36,063 nt of DNA, from positions 1-36,063 of IMG/VR virus record IMGVR_UViG_3300049732_000389, one strand, 5' to 3'. Below are positions 27,394 through 35,990 of the stretch, piece by piece (position 1 is the first letter of the stretch; every line of letters begins with the position of its first letter). The DNA comes from a virus. Below the pieces are notes generated by a model that was not told where the DNA came from, made no database searches, and was given only the letters and a program-made list of their open reading frames with translations. The position numbers and the translations under genes are program-made.

Positions 27394-28347
27394 TTAGGTC
27401 AGATCCAGCGTCACGGCCGTCCGGTAGCCGTTGCTATCGACGGGGGCGGTCACGCGCGCTTTGCCATCGGCCAGATCGCGGATCGTCACGGTGCCGGCCG
27501 TGCCGGGCGTCGGGCCGGCCGTCTTCGCGCCATTCGCGCTGTTGGCGAGGCGCAAGCTCTGCCGCGCCGTGACCGCGCCCTCGATGACGGCGTCCCAGAC
27601 CTCGGCCGCCGACAGGTCGTTCAGGTTGCCGATGGCCGTCGTCAGCGTCGCGAACGACGCCGCGATGACGGACGCATCGGCCGGATCGGTGGGCAGGGTG
27701 TCCGTCTTCGCCTTGATGGCCGTCAGGTCGGTCTGCGCGGTGGTCTGCGCCGCGCTCGTGGCGACACCGGCAACGGTCGCGTCCATCTTGCCGCCCACGA
27801 GCGCCGCCGGCAGGCGCGTCTGGAGGTTGTCCGTATCCGCCTGCACCGCATCGACGCTCGTCTGGCTGGCCTTGGCGTCCACGCTGGTCTGGCTCGCCCG
27901 CGACGACACGGTGGCGTTCAGATTCGTGCCGACGATGTTGCCCGCCGTGCCGGCGCCATACGCGCCGGGGAGCGCCGTCGACCACGGGTCGGACCCGCCG
28001 GCCCCGCTGGAGCGGTTCTGGATGGAGAAGTGCGCGACGATGCGCCCCACGACCGAGATGGTGTCCACGGTGCCGGCGGTCAGCACCACGGCGTAGTTCG
28101 TGGCGGCGGCGTAGCCGTTGCCGCTCGTCGCGACGATGCGGACGTTGTGCAGGCCCGTGCGGCCATCGAAGGTCACGGTGAGCGTGACGCCCGCCGTGAT
28201 CTCCGTGGTCGAGTTGTCGGGGTAGCACGCGACGGTGCCCCCCGTCAGGTTGACGGTCGTGTCCGTCAGGTCCGTCGTGTTGAACTTGAAGTCAAAGGTG
28301 GCCCCCAGGGTGAAGTCCCCGAGGTACGTGGCATTCGTGACGCTCAT
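27394..28347 (-). CDS. Fibre-like structural protein with Ig-like start
   Basis: A 317-residue protein. The first about 100 residues are an Ig-like beta sandwich (GDFTLGATFDFKFNTTDLTD, LTVTFDGRTGLHNVRIVATS, YAVVLTAGTV). Residues about 150 to 230 are a Thr/Ser/Ala helical stalk (SQTSVDAKASQTSVDAVQAD). It ends with VWDAVIEGAVTARQSLRLAN and a small beta domain. The alternating head and coiled stalk is typical of a fibre or head appendage. It overlaps the upstream stop as ATGA. Confidence 0.65.
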   Translation of the reverse strand: MSVTNATYLGDFTLGATFDFKFNTTDLTDTTVNLTGGTVACYPDNSTTEITAGVTLTVTFDGRTGLHNVRIVATSGNGYAAATNYAVVLTAGTVDTISVVGRIVAHFSIQNRSSGAGGSDPWSTALPGAYGAGTAGNIVGTNLNATVSSRASQTSVDAKASQTSVDAVQADTDNLQTRLPAALVGGKMDATVAGVATSAAQTTAQTDLTAIKAKTDTLPTDPADASVIAASFATLTTAIGNLNDLSAAEVWDAVIEGAVTARQSLRLANSANGAKTAGPTPGTAGTVTIRDLADGKARVTAPVDSNGYRTAVTLDLT

Positions 28348-29060
28348 ACCGCGTGCCCCAGGACACTGATCGACTGGCAGGCCGGGCTATCGGTCGTATG
28401 GGTGGCGGTCGCCGTGGCGACGATGGAGGCCATCGCGCCCCACGATGTGCCGTTCCAGGAGAAGTGCCGGGTGTAACTGCTCGTGAGGAGCGGCCACCAC
28501 AGGGCGTTGACCGTGCGCACCGTGCCCGGATACTTGAGGGCCTTGTCCTGGTTCGCGGTGCTCAGGATCGTGGGGTGAAACTGCATGTGCATGAGCGCCC
28601 CGTCGAACGTCCTGTCCTGGGCCGTGGTGTTGCCGATGCAGTAGCCGCTGGTGGGGCTGACGGCGGTGCCCGAGGGCACCTGGACCTGCACGAAGTTGGC
28701 CCCGGTGGCGAAATCGACCCGCATGACGGGGTCGTTGCCCGTGGCCGTCCGGTCGTAGGTGATCGAGATGGGGTGCCAGACGCCCGTGCCCACGGTCCAG
28801 TCACAGGCCCACTGCGCCAGCACCGGGCCGGGCGTGAACACCTGCAGGAAGCTCAGGGCCGCGACGGCGTTGCGATTGAAAATCGCAAACCCTTCCGTCG
28901 CGCCGCCCGCCTCGCTCGCCCCGAAGAGGCGCCCGCGCCCGTTCTCCCCGAAGCCGCTCGGCCGCGCCCAGCAGAGGAAGGTGAACTGCGGCACGTCGAG
29001 GCCGGTGCCGCTGGTCCATTCGATCTTACTCGTGGTGCCGTTGAACAGGATGCCGGCCAC
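28344..29060 (-). CDS. LamG/concanavalin-like structural protein
   Basis: A 238-residue protein consisting mainly of one jelly-roll: MAGILFNGTTSKIEWTSGTG, FTFLCWARPSGFGENGRGRL, WHPISITYDRTATGND, and GALMHMQFHPTILSTANQDK. These are the signature strands of LamG_3-type domains that bind sugars or other surface ligands. It lies between portal and protease genes. That location is unusual for a tail receptor, so it may decorate the head. Confidence 0.65.
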   Translation of the reverse strand: MAGILFNGTTSKIEWTSGTGLDVPQFTFLCWARPSGFGENGRGRLFGASEAGGATEGFAIFNRNAVAALSFLQVFTPGPVLAQWACDWTVGTGVWHPISITYDRTATGNDPVMRVDFATGANFVQVQVPSGTAVSPTSGYCIGNTTAQDRTFDGALMHMQFHPTILSTANQDKALKYPGTVRTVNALWWPLLTSSYTRHFSWNGTSWGAMASIVATATATHTTDSPACQSISVLGHAV

Positions 29061-29063
29061 GGC

Positions 29064-30560
29064 TCAGGCTCCCGCCAGGCGGGCCGCCTCGACGAGGAGC
29101 GGCCGGTAGCGGTCGAGGTTCTCGGCCACGCGCGCATAGGGCGGCTGGATCGTGTCGCCGTTGACCTCGACGAGGAGCGCGCTGAAGCGCGTTTCCCAGG
29201 TGATCCAATCGTCCACGCAGCCGGGCCGCGGCGCGGGCACGGTGCTGATCTCCGCCTTGCTGATCTGCGCGCTGTCGCAGTCCACGAGCGCGGCGAGCCG
29301 GCCCGCGAGCGCGGCGTAATACGGCTCGCGCGGGTGCGGATTCAGCGTCCCGCCCCACGGATAGCCGACGGCGCGCCCGACGGGACTCCCGTGGAAGTTC
29401 AGCGCGAGGCCCTGCGGCGCCTGCTCCGCGATCTCCCGGATCGCCGCCGCGCTCGCGTCCACCTCGATGGCGGCCATCGGGCCCGTGCCCCAGAAGTTGC
29501 GCGACGACCAGTCGCTCGAGGCATAGGTGGACGGCTCGCCCCAGTACTTCCCCCACACGCGATTGAGATTCACGCCGGGGTAGCGTTCGCGGTTCGGGCG
29601 CAGCCCGCTCATCGACCAGTCGCGGTCCTCGCCCTCGCCCAGTACCCCGCCGAGGTCCCACGTGGCGCCGACCGGCATCGCGGAGAAATCCAGGTTCTTG
29701 CGGCAGAAGTACGGCGCGAGCCCGTGACGCGGGCCGTTCTGCACGAGCCACAGGCCGTCGGGATTCGGGACGATGACGTTGACGATGTGGCGCGTCTCCC
29801 AGACGCGGCGGCCCTCGCCCGTCGTGAGGAGCCAGACGAGCCACTCGTAGCCGAGCGGCGACTGATCGATCTCGTCGGCGTGATCGCCCCACCGGCAGTA
29901 GAGGGTCGGGTGCGTCGGGTCGCCGAGCTGGTACTGGACGAGGTCGTAGCCGAGGCAGCGGTCGCCGTTCGGGATGGTGACGCCGCCCACGGCCTTGGCG
30001 TGGCTCATCCCGTAGGTCAGCGCCCGCAGCTCGGGATACGCCTCGGCCAGCGCGGCGAGCCGCGCATACAGCGTCTCGACGTAGGGATACCCGCCGTTAT
30101 AGGTCGTCTCCTCCTGCGGCGGGAGCGGTTCCTCCGTCACGAGGAAGGTGAGCGTGTTGCTGCGGGCGCCGCCGTCCACGACGGTGACGTAGCGCGGGCC
30201 CACCGTCGTGAGCCCGCCCGCCGCCGTCCGCATCGTCAGCTCCGTCGCGGACACGTAGCTCGTGCCGCTGGCGGGCTCGCCGCCGAGCGCCCCTTGCTTG
30301 CTACTCCAGTAAATCCGGCTCGCCGGCGTGAACCCGCTGCCCTGCACGCGAATCAGCGCGTTCGCGCTGCCGGTGGGCAAGGTCGGCGGCACCAGCGCAC
30401 TCAGCCCGAGCGCCGGCGCCACGTGCGGCGTCAGCGTGACATCGACATCCGCGACATACGTATTCGCCGGGACGGCCGTCGGCTCGCCGGCCGTGAGGCT
30501 CACGCTCGTCGTCGCGGGCGCCCACCACGCCCGCGGATTCAGGCGGGGCGGCAGCGGCAT
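29064..30560 (-). CDS. M14-family zinc carboxypeptidase with TIG-like domain
   Basis: A 498-residue protein. Residues about 65 to 145 form a TIG/IPT-like domain (ALIRVQGSGFTPASRIYWSS). Residues about 155 to 495 are an M14 metallocarboxypeptidase. HADE supplies zinc ligands H227 and E230; VNLNRVW gives R334; LNFHGSP gives zinc ligand H390; LLVEVNG gives catalytic E465. NPDGLW is also typical of the fold. All key residues are present, so an active enzyme is likely. Some M14 phage or bacterial enzymes cut gamma-D-glutamyl-diaminopimelate links of peptidoglycan; the substrate here is unknown. No signal peptide is seen, so a virion-associated role is plausible. Confidence 0.85.
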   Translation of the reverse strand: MPLPPRLNPRAWWAPATTSVSLTAGEPTAVPANTYVADVDVTLTPHVAPALGLSALVPPTLPTGSANALIRVQGSGFTPASRIYWSSKQGALGGEPASGTSYVSATELTMRTAAGGLTTVGPRYVTVVDGGARSNTLTFLVTEEPLPPQEETTYNGGYPYVETLYARLAALAEAYPELRALTYGMSHAKAVGGVTIPNGDRCLGYDLVQYQLGDPTHPTLYCRWGDHADEIDQSPLGYEWLVWLLTTGEGRRVWETRHIVNVIVPNPDGLWLVQNGPRHGLAPYFCRKNLDFSAMPVGATWDLGGVLGEGEDRDWSMSGLRPNRERYPGVNLNRVWGKYWGEPSTYASSDWSSRNFWGTGPMAAIEVDASAAAIREIAEQAPQGLALNFHGSPVGRAVGYPWGGTLNPHPREPYYAALAGRLAALVDCDSAQISKAEISTVPAPRPGCVDDWITWETRFSALLVEVNGDTIQPPYARVAENLDRYRPLLVEAARLAGA

Positions 30561-30991
30561 CAGGGATACCCGCTCCGCAGCCGTACCGTGGGCGTGACCT
30601 CGATCGCGTCGCCCTCGTTTTCGATGTGATACGGCGCATCCGGAAACCGTTGCGCGCCCCACAGGGACCCGCTGTCCAGCCCGACGAGGAACGCGCCGTA
30701 GACATCGGCCGGCGCCCCGGCCGCGGTGAAGACGAAGTGCTGGGCCGGCGCCGACGCCTTCGCCGGGGTGTTCGTCCCCGCATCGGCCGCCGTGAGCGTC
30801 CAGACCCCGGCCGCGAGCGCCTTCGCCGCGTAGCCGTGGCCGCTCATCTCGACGTAATCGGCCGTCACGTCCGCGAGGCCCGGCGTCGTGTCGTTGACGA
30901 ACAGCCGCAGCGAGAGCGTCTCGGGCGCCTCGATGCCGAGCGCGATCGCGAGCATCTGTACCTCGCCCTCGTCGGGCAGGACGGCGGGCAT
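30560..30991 (-). CDS. Conserved phage structural protein
   Basis: A 143-residue beta-rich protein (MLAIALGIEAPETLSLRLFV, then NDTTPGLADVTADYVEMSG, VYGAFLVGL, LWGAQRF). The pattern SLRLFVND.TPG is familiar from small proteins in structural clusters of long-tailed phages, often near fibres. The function is not assigned. The stop overlaps the carboxypeptidase start as TGATG. Confidence 0.6.
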   Translation of the reverse strand: MPAVLPDEGEVQMLAIALGIEAPETLSLRLFVNDTTPGLADVTADYVEMSGHGYAAKALAAGVWTLTAADAGTNTPAKASAPAQHFVFTAAGAPADVYGAFLVGLDSGSLWGAQRFPDAPYHIENEGDAIEVTPTVRLRSGYP

Positions 30992-30993
30992 GG

Positions 30994-31386
30994 CTAGCTA
31001 CGTTGCCCCGACGCGATCTCGAGCCGGGCGCCGTTCAGGAGACGGTTCTGCATGGTGATTCCGTCCTCCTGCACCTTCGTCATCTGCGAGAACGACAGCC
31101 GATCCGCCCGCACCTTCCCCTTCCCGGCCTTCTCGAAGGGGGTGGGGATGGCGAGACCGGCGAGGTCGTAGTCGAACGAGACGATGTAGCCGGGACCCTC
31201 TTCGGAGCCGACAGTCCCCTGGAGGTTCTCGATGTACGTGGCGAACTGCTGGCACGCGGACCCGACCTCGACCACGTACTGCGGGGGGAGGTCGTAGTAG
31301 CGCATGCGATAGTCCCAGAAGTTGCTGCCGTCCGCGTTCTTGATGTCCACGCTCACGGTCATGTCGGCCTTCCCGGGTTTCGGCAT
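30994..31386 (-). CDS. Hypothetical structural-region protein
   Basis: A 130-residue protein starting MPKPGKADMTVSVDIKNADG, with a central NFWDYRMRYYDLPPQYVVEV and helices after it. The ATG at 31386 is preceded by GAGGAG 8 bases upstream. A GTG at 31482 overlaps the portal stop (GTGA) and would add 32 Arg-rich residues of poor quality, but cannot be excluded. No family is recognised. Confidence 0.55.
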   Translation of the reverse strand: MPKPGKADMTVSVDIKNADGSNFWDYRMRYYDLPPQYVVEVGSACQQFATYIENLQGTVGSEEGPGYIVSFDYDLAGLAIPTPFEKAGKGKVRADRLSFSQMTKVQEDGITMQNRLLNGARLEIASGQRS

Positions 31387-31478
31387 CCGTGTCTCCTCGG
31401 GCGTGACGCCCACTGCGCGCCGCGTACGCGAGCGCCACGCGCGGGAACTCAGCCGGTCGCGTCCGGGCGCGGTCGTCG

Positions 31479-33047
31479 TCACCGCGCGGTCTCGGCGATC
31501 TCGATCACATGCCCCTGCGCGTTGCGCACGAACACCTCCCGCCGGATCACCGTGCCGTCCGGGCCCAGCTCCTCGGAGGCCCGCACCCGGCCGCGGTCGT
31601 CGCGCAGGATGCGGCGCGGCGCCCGGCGCCCGGACCGCCCGGGGGCGGCGGCCGGCAGCGTCTCGGCGAGCTCGCGCGGCAGCGCCCGCAGCGCGCGGAT
31701 GATGCGATCCGCCGACGGGTCCAGCGCGGGCGGCTCGCTCCCGCCGCGCGTCGGGAGGCTCGCCGCCGGCACGGCGGGCTCCACGGGCCGCAGCGCCGCC
31801 GCTTGGCCCTCGGCCAGATCGAGCCGCGTCACCGGCACGTCGAACGCGGCGTCGTTGATGCGCGGCAGGTTCAACCGCGCCCGCGCTTCGTTGCGGCTCA
31901 TGTAGGGCGACCCCGTCGCGGCGCTCAGCGCCTGCTGCTCCTCCTCGAACGAGCCCTGCAGCTTTTCGCTGATGTTGAACTGCACGTAGACCTCGCCCTC
32001 GTCGCTATCGCTGAACTCGGGCAGGAGCTGCCGCTCGAGCTCGCCCTCGAGCAGCGCCACCAGCGGCCCGAGGGTGTCCTGGTAGAGCGCCTTGTGCTGC
32101 TCGCGCAGCGAGCCGTAGCCCTGCGCCTCGACGATGCCGACCATCGCGGGCGGCACGTGATAGGCGGCGGCGACTTCCTCGCGCGTCAGCTTGCGGGCGT
32201 CGACGAGTTCCGAATCGCGCGCCGATGCCGTGATCGGGGTGAACTCCATGCCGTCCTCGAGGACGGCCGTCTTGCCGGCGTTCCGCGGCCCGACGAAGTT
32301 CGCCCACTGCTGGCGGAAATCCTCGCGCTGCTCGGCGGTCCACTTCGGCGCATCTTTCGGGCGGCCGATCCAGCCGCCGAGCTTCGCGCCGTTCGCCCAG
32401 AACCACGTGCGGAAGTCGTTCGCCGCCGCCTCCTCGGCGAGGACCTTGCGCAGGGTCTCGAGCGGCGAGAGCCCGACGACCGGGTCGTCGGGGTTGTAGA
32501 GCCGCAGATGGAACACCTCGGAGGCGGGCAACGGGAACGTCGTGCCGTCGGGCAGCGTCCACACGAAGGCGCGCGGCACGAGGTCGCCCAGCGGCTGCAC
32601 GGTGGCCGGGGTCACGCGGTAGAGCTCGAGCCGGTTCGGCCGGCGCACCTTGACCGCGTAGGCATTGCCGAAGACGCCCAGATCGTGCACGAGGGCGCTC
32701 ACCCACACGGCGCGCGTCGTGCCGGGATTCGGCGTGCGCAGCAGGCGCGCGAGCGGGTGGTTGTGCACCCGCACGCGGTCCGTGTCGGACAGCCGCCGGA
32801 AGACCTGGATGCCGAGCTGCCCCAGCTGCTGGGCGAGGAAGTCGACCACCGTCCGCACATGCGGCTGCGCCCGGTAGAGCACCGCATAGCTGCCGCTCGG
32901 GCCGCTCCCGGGCCACCAGAGGCCGCCCGACAGCGGCGGCGGCGGCGGGAGGAGGCCGGGCGGCGGCGCGAGGGGACGCAGCACCTCGCGCAGCGCCTCC
33001 CACCAGCGGCGCGGCCAGCTCAGCGGCACGGTGAACGCGGGAGGCAT
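31479..33047 (-). CDS. HK97-type portal protein
   Basis: A 522-residue protein of the HK97 portal family: YRAQPHVRTVVDFLAQQLGQ, then DVNPL-like LRTPNPGTTRAVWVSALVHD, GNAYAVKVRRPN, LRLYNPDDPVVGLSPLETLR, FANGAKLG-type segment and KLTREEVAAAYHVPPAMVGI. Residues about 30 to 45 are a Pro-rich N-terminal arm, and the C-terminal about 120 residues are an added basic extension. It forms the dodecameric DNA entry ring. The ATG at 33047 lacks a clear ribosome site; a TTG at 33083 is an alternative. Confidence 0.9.
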   Translation of the reverse strand: MPPAFTVPLSWPRRWWEALREVLRPLAPPPGLLPPPPPLSGGLWWPGSGPSGSYAVLYRAQPHVRTVVDFLAQQLGQLGIQVFRRLSDTDRVRVHNHPLARLLRTPNPGTTRAVWVSALVHDLGVFGNAYAVKVRRPNRLELYRVTPATVQPLGDLVPRAFVWTLPDGTTFPLPASEVFHLRLYNPDDPVVGLSPLETLRKVLAEEAAANDFRTWFWANGAKLGGWIGRPKDAPKWTAEQREDFRQQWANFVGPRNAGKTAVLEDGMEFTPITASARDSELVDARKLTREEVAAAYHVPPAMVGIVEAQGYGSLREQHKALYQDTLGPLVALLEGELERQLLPEFSDSDEGEVYVQFNISEKLQGSFEEEQQALSAATGSPYMSRNEARARLNLPRINDAAFDVPVTRLDLAEGQAAALRPVEPAVPAASLPTRGGSEPPALDPSADRIIRALRALPRELAETLPAAAPGRSGRRAPRRILRDDRGRVRASEELGPDGTVIRREVFVRNAQGHVIEIAETAR

Positions 33048-33100
33048 CGCCAGTGTGTAACGGGCGGCGACCGCCCCGCACAAGAGGGTTCCCTACAGAT

Positions 33101-33145
33101 GGGACGGGATGGGACGCGATGGGACTTATTGGGACTTGTTGGAAC
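33101..33145. repeat. 10-bp phased GGGAC array
   Basis: GGGAC begins at 33101, 33111, 33121 and 33131, with a variant GGAAC at 33141. These are exact 10-base steps, so the motif recurs on the same face of the helix. The first two copies share the longer unit GGGACGGGAT/GGGACGCGAT and the next two GGGACTTATT/GGGACTTGTT. It overlaps the end of the zinc-ribbon gene and the gap before the portal gene. Confidence 0.85.
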
Positions 33146-33386
33146 GGCCCCTGCGGGGGGCCAGCCGGGGGCCCGTCCACGCCCGACAGCGCGGGCACCA
33201 GCCCTCGATCGCCGCCACGGGGTCGAGCACGGCATGCGCGCAGCGCGGACACAGGAGCAGCGTCGCTCGCGCCGACCAGCGGCGCTCCTGGCAGCCCGGC
33301 AGCCCGCACGTGATCCACCCGACCCGCGCGTAATCCCCACACGTCGGGCAGCGCGGCCAGTCAGGGGGACGGATCGGCAGGTTCAC
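33126..33386 (-). CDS. Double zinc-ribbon protein
   Basis: An 86-residue protein with paired CxxC motifs: CPTCG (13 to 16), CGLPGC (27 to 32), CPRC (46 to 49) and CPRC (64 to 67). Two zinc ribbons are predicted, followed by a basic tail GRSNKSQ. The GTG start forms a GTGA overlap with the upstream lipoprotein-like gene. A role near terminase and portal, such as DNA binding during packaging, is only a guess. Confidence 0.7.
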   Translation of the reverse strand: MNLPIRPPDWPRCPTCGDYARVGWITCGLPGCQERRWSARATLLLCPRCAHAVLDPVAAIEGWCPRCRAWTGPRLAPRRGRSNKSQ

Positions 33387-33757
33387 CAGGCTTTCGGATG
33401 GCACGACACGGTCACCCCGTGCGGCGCCGCGGCCGCCTCGAGCGCGGCCCAGAAGGCGCGCCGCTCCCCCGCCGTCCCGCGCACGCAGTAGCGCTTGAGC
33501 GCTTCCCCGATGGCGCGCCCGCGCAGGATGGCGTCGGTCTCGCGCTCGGCCGGCGGGGCGGCCGCGGCCGGCGGGGCGGCCGCGGCCTCGGGCGGGTCCT
33601 CGCCGGTCTTCACCGACTTGCGGAGGGTCGCGCTCGCGGTGAGGCAGACCGTGCGGTCCGCCTCGAGATCGATCTGCACGTCGTCGGGCAGGCGCGGCCA
33701 GCTGAGACACCCGGCCGCCCCGAGGCCGAGCGCCGCGACCCACGCGCGCCCGCGCAC
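33383..33757 (-). CDS. Putative lipoprotein between terminase and portal
   Basis: A 124-residue protein with a basic start (MRGRA), a hydrophobic stretch and AAGC at residues 14 to 17, a relaxed lipobox. The middle (about 57 to 71) is an Ala/Pro linker. The C-terminal domain is helical with two Cys. The Pro-rich, lipoprotein-like layout could suit an outer spanin, but it is longer than Rz1 and has no adjacent inner spanin. The start is 1 base after the upstream stop. Confidence 0.5.
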   Translation of the reverse strand: MRGRAWVAALGLGAAGCLSWPRLPDDVQIDLEADRTVCLTASATLRKSVKTGEDPPEAAAAPPAAAAPPAERETDAILRGRAIGEALKRYCVRGTAGERRAFWAALEAAAAPHGVTVSCHPKAW

Positions 33758-33758
33758 C

Positions 33759-33923
33759 TCATCCCTCGCCGTCGCCGTCGCGACGATCCACCAGCCGCAT
33801 CTGTACGCCCGTGCGCGCCTCGAACCGCCGCGCCCGCACGAGGCCCTTCTCCTTCCATCGCCACAGCGTCGACCGGCTCACGCCCTCGCGCGCCGCGAGC
33901 TCGCGCGGCTTCAGCCACTCCAC
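33759..33923 (-). CDS. Small MerR/AlpA-like helix-turn-helix protein
   Basis: A 54-residue protein: VEWLKPRELAAREGVSRSTL, then WRWKEKGLVRARRF, is a winged-helix start of the MerR/AlpA type, as used by excisionases and small phage regulators. The GTG at 33923 is chosen because GGGGAG lies 4 bases before it and it follows the terminase stop by 10 bases. An ATG at 33965 would overlap the terminase gene by 32 bases. A DNA-binding role in packaging or late regulation is possible. Confidence 0.65.
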   Translation of the reverse strand: MEWLKPRELAAREGVSRSTLWRWKEKGLVRARRFEARTGVQMRLVDRRDGDGEG

Positions 33924-33933
33924 CGCGCTCCCC

Positions 33934-35649
33934 TCAGACCGTGAGGAGTGCATGCCCATCCGCATAGGCCGAGACCTCCTCCCCCGCCGGCACGCCGGCG
34001 TGCCGGATCCATCGGCTCAACGCGATGACGAGCGCCGTGACGCCATCGATCCGCCGCCGCGCGGCGAGCTTCGTCGGGATGATGTCGCCATACGCGCCTG
34101 TCCGCACCCCGCAATTACTCACGTTCCACCGCAGCACCGGCGACCCCGGATGCGTGAGGCGGCCACTCCGGATCAGCGCCTCCAGATACTGGCTCGGCTC
34201 GGACAAATTCTTGAACGACTGCGTCACCTCGACCATCGGCACCCCGGCCGCCCGCAGCGCCGTCGAGAGCATCGTGCCGCTGTAGGGATCGTAGCCGAGG
34301 CTCGCGAGCGCCATCGTGGGCAGGATCGTCTCCGTGAGCGTCCGGTGGATGAACTCGTAATCCACGATGTCCCCGGGCGTCAGCGTGAGCCAGCCCTGCT
34401 CGGCCCACAGGCGATACGGCGCCTGGTCCTCGAGCTCGTGCTGCCGCGCCGTCGCCTCGGGAATCCAGAACCAGGTGCGCGTGAAGAGCTCCACGTCGAG
34501 CGTCGCCGCCCGCGTCCCCGTCGCGTGCGGCGCCTGCTCCGTCGCCCCCGTCAGCGTGATCGCCTCCGCGGGCCGCGTCGACGGCCGCCACCACACGAGC
34601 GTCAGCGCCGAGAGATCGAACTTGCTCGAGAGATCGAGGCCCCCGACGCACGGCAGGATCGCGAGCTCGGCGTCCGACGGCAACGCCCCCGCGCACGCCT
34701 CCCACTGCGGCAGCGGGAGCCACGCCCCCACTGCGGCGGCCCAGCGGTTCAGGTGATACCGCGCGAAGGACGCCCGCTTGCGCGGCTCGGCCTGCGCCGC
34801 CTGCACCTCGCGCTCGAGGTAATCGCGCTGCACCGTGAGGCCCAGACTCGGATTCGTCCGCTCCCACGTGGCCGGCGCATCCCACGGCTCGTCATCCCGC
34901 GCGGAGAAGAACACGGGGAGCAGCGTCTCGTCCGGCACGATCCCCTCGCGCACCTTCTCCGCGTAACTCCACTCCTCCGCGCAGAGGCTCTCGGGATCGT
35001 CGCCCGCCGTCGTCGGCAGCAGGATCAGCGGCTCGGGTTGCGCCGCCACCGACCGCGACAACGCGTCGAACAGGTCCCGCGACCCGGCGGCGTGCAGTTC
35101 CTCGTAGACGAGGCTCGCGATGCGGTAGCCGTGCGAACCCGACGCATCCGCGGCCAGCACGACGAGCCGCACGTCGCGCTGCGGGATCACGATGGTCCGC
35201 GCGTATACCTCCGTGCGGGTCCGGAGGATCGGCGAGTCGCGGATCATCCGCTTCAACGGCTCGAGCGTGTTTTCCGCCTGACTCTTGGCGGCGCCGACGA
35301 TGACCACCGTCGTCCCGGGCCGCGCGTGCTGATACGCGATCAGCGCGGCCAGCACGACGGAGCTCGTGGACTTGCCGTTCTGCTTCGGGACGCCCAGGAA
35401 CACGCGCCGGAACCGGCGCCGCCGGTCGGCCACGCGCTTCCAGCCGAAGACCGGGCGCACGATCAGCTCGCGCACCCACGGCAGCCACTGATGCCCCAGA
35501 CACTCCGTCGCAAAGTCCACGGCATCGGTGGCCGCGCGGCGGTCGAACCGATACTTGCCCGCGCCGTCGTCAATCGGGATGGTGACGCCCGGCCAGCGGA
35601 CATGCGGCGGGGCCCCGCGACCCCACCACGCGGCCGGGCGCGCCGGCAT
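33934..35649 (-). CDS. terL: Terminase large subunit
   Basis: A 571-residue packaging ATPase-nuclease. The Walker A-like segment is GVPKQNGKST (86 to 95, K93), Walker B is ASLVYEELHA (E183, E184) and the coupling motif is LPTTAG (212 to 217). The C-terminal RNase H-like nuclease has GLDLSSKFDLSA, GYDPYS and DGVTALVIAL, providing the acidic residues. It is of the HK97-like Terminase_1 type. It overlaps the small-subunit stop as TGATG. Confidence 0.95.
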   Translation of the reverse strand: MPARPAAWWGRGAPPHVRWPGVTIPIDDGAGKYRFDRRAATDAVDFATECLGHQWLPWVRELIVRPVFGWKRVADRRRRFRRVFLGVPKQNGKSTSSVVLAALIAYQHARPGTTVVIVGAAKSQAENTLEPLKRMIRDSPILRTRTEVYARTIVIPQRDVRLVVLAADASGSHGYRIASLVYEELHAAGSRDLFDALSRSVAAQPEPLILLPTTAGDDPESLCAEEWSYAEKVREGIVPDETLLPVFFSARDDEPWDAPATWERTNPSLGLTVQRDYLEREVQAAQAEPRKRASFARYHLNRWAAAVGAWLPLPQWEACAGALPSDAELAILPCVGGLDLSSKFDLSALTLVWWRPSTRPAEAITLTGATEQAPHATGTRAATLDVELFTRTWFWIPEATARQHELEDQAPYRLWAEQGWLTLTPGDIVDYEFIHRTLTETILPTMALASLGYDPYSGTMLSTALRAAGVPMVEVTQSFKNLSEPSQYLEALIRSGRLTHPGSPVLRWNVSNCGVRTGAYGDIIPTKLAARRRIDGVTALVIALSRWIRHAGVPAGEEVSAYADGHALLTV

Positions 35650-35990
35650 CAGGCCGTCCGCGTGAAGAACCGGCTCGCCCGCTCGGCCGTCGCGTCCGAC
35701 AGCGCCTCGCCCATCGGCGGTTTGCCGACCTTGCTCCGTCGCGGCGCCTCGAGCTGGCGCAGCGCCTGCAGGTACGCGAGCCGCATCGTCCGCTCGATTT
35801 CGACGGCCGGATGGCGGAAGCGCCCGCTCTTGACCCGCAGGGTCACGCCGTCGCGCGCGACTTCCTCCCGGGCCGCCTCCGCGAGCTCCAGGAACCGCCC
35901 GGCCTGCTCCGCGATGCGCCGCACTACGCTCGTGGCCCCAAATTGCGTGATCAGTTCACGCGCGATCTGCGCGGCAAGGGTCTGCGGCAT
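35649..35990 (-). CDS. terS: Terminase small subunit (P27-like)
   Basis: A 113-residue helical protein directly upstream of the large terminase. Features are an N-terminal helix (LAAQIARELITQFGATSVVR), a central LRVKSGRFRHPAVEIERTMR, which is the P27-family type of G..HP...E motif, and a C-terminal segment LRQLEAPRRSKVG. It recognises viral DNA and delivers it to the large subunit. GGAGG lies about 8 bases before the ATG at 35990. Confidence 0.8.
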   Translation of the reverse strand: MPQTLAAQIARELITQFGATSVVRRIAEQAGRFLELAEAAREEVARDGVTLRVKSGRFRHPAVEIERTMRLAYLQALRQLEAPRRSKVGKPPMGEALSDATAERASRFFTRTA

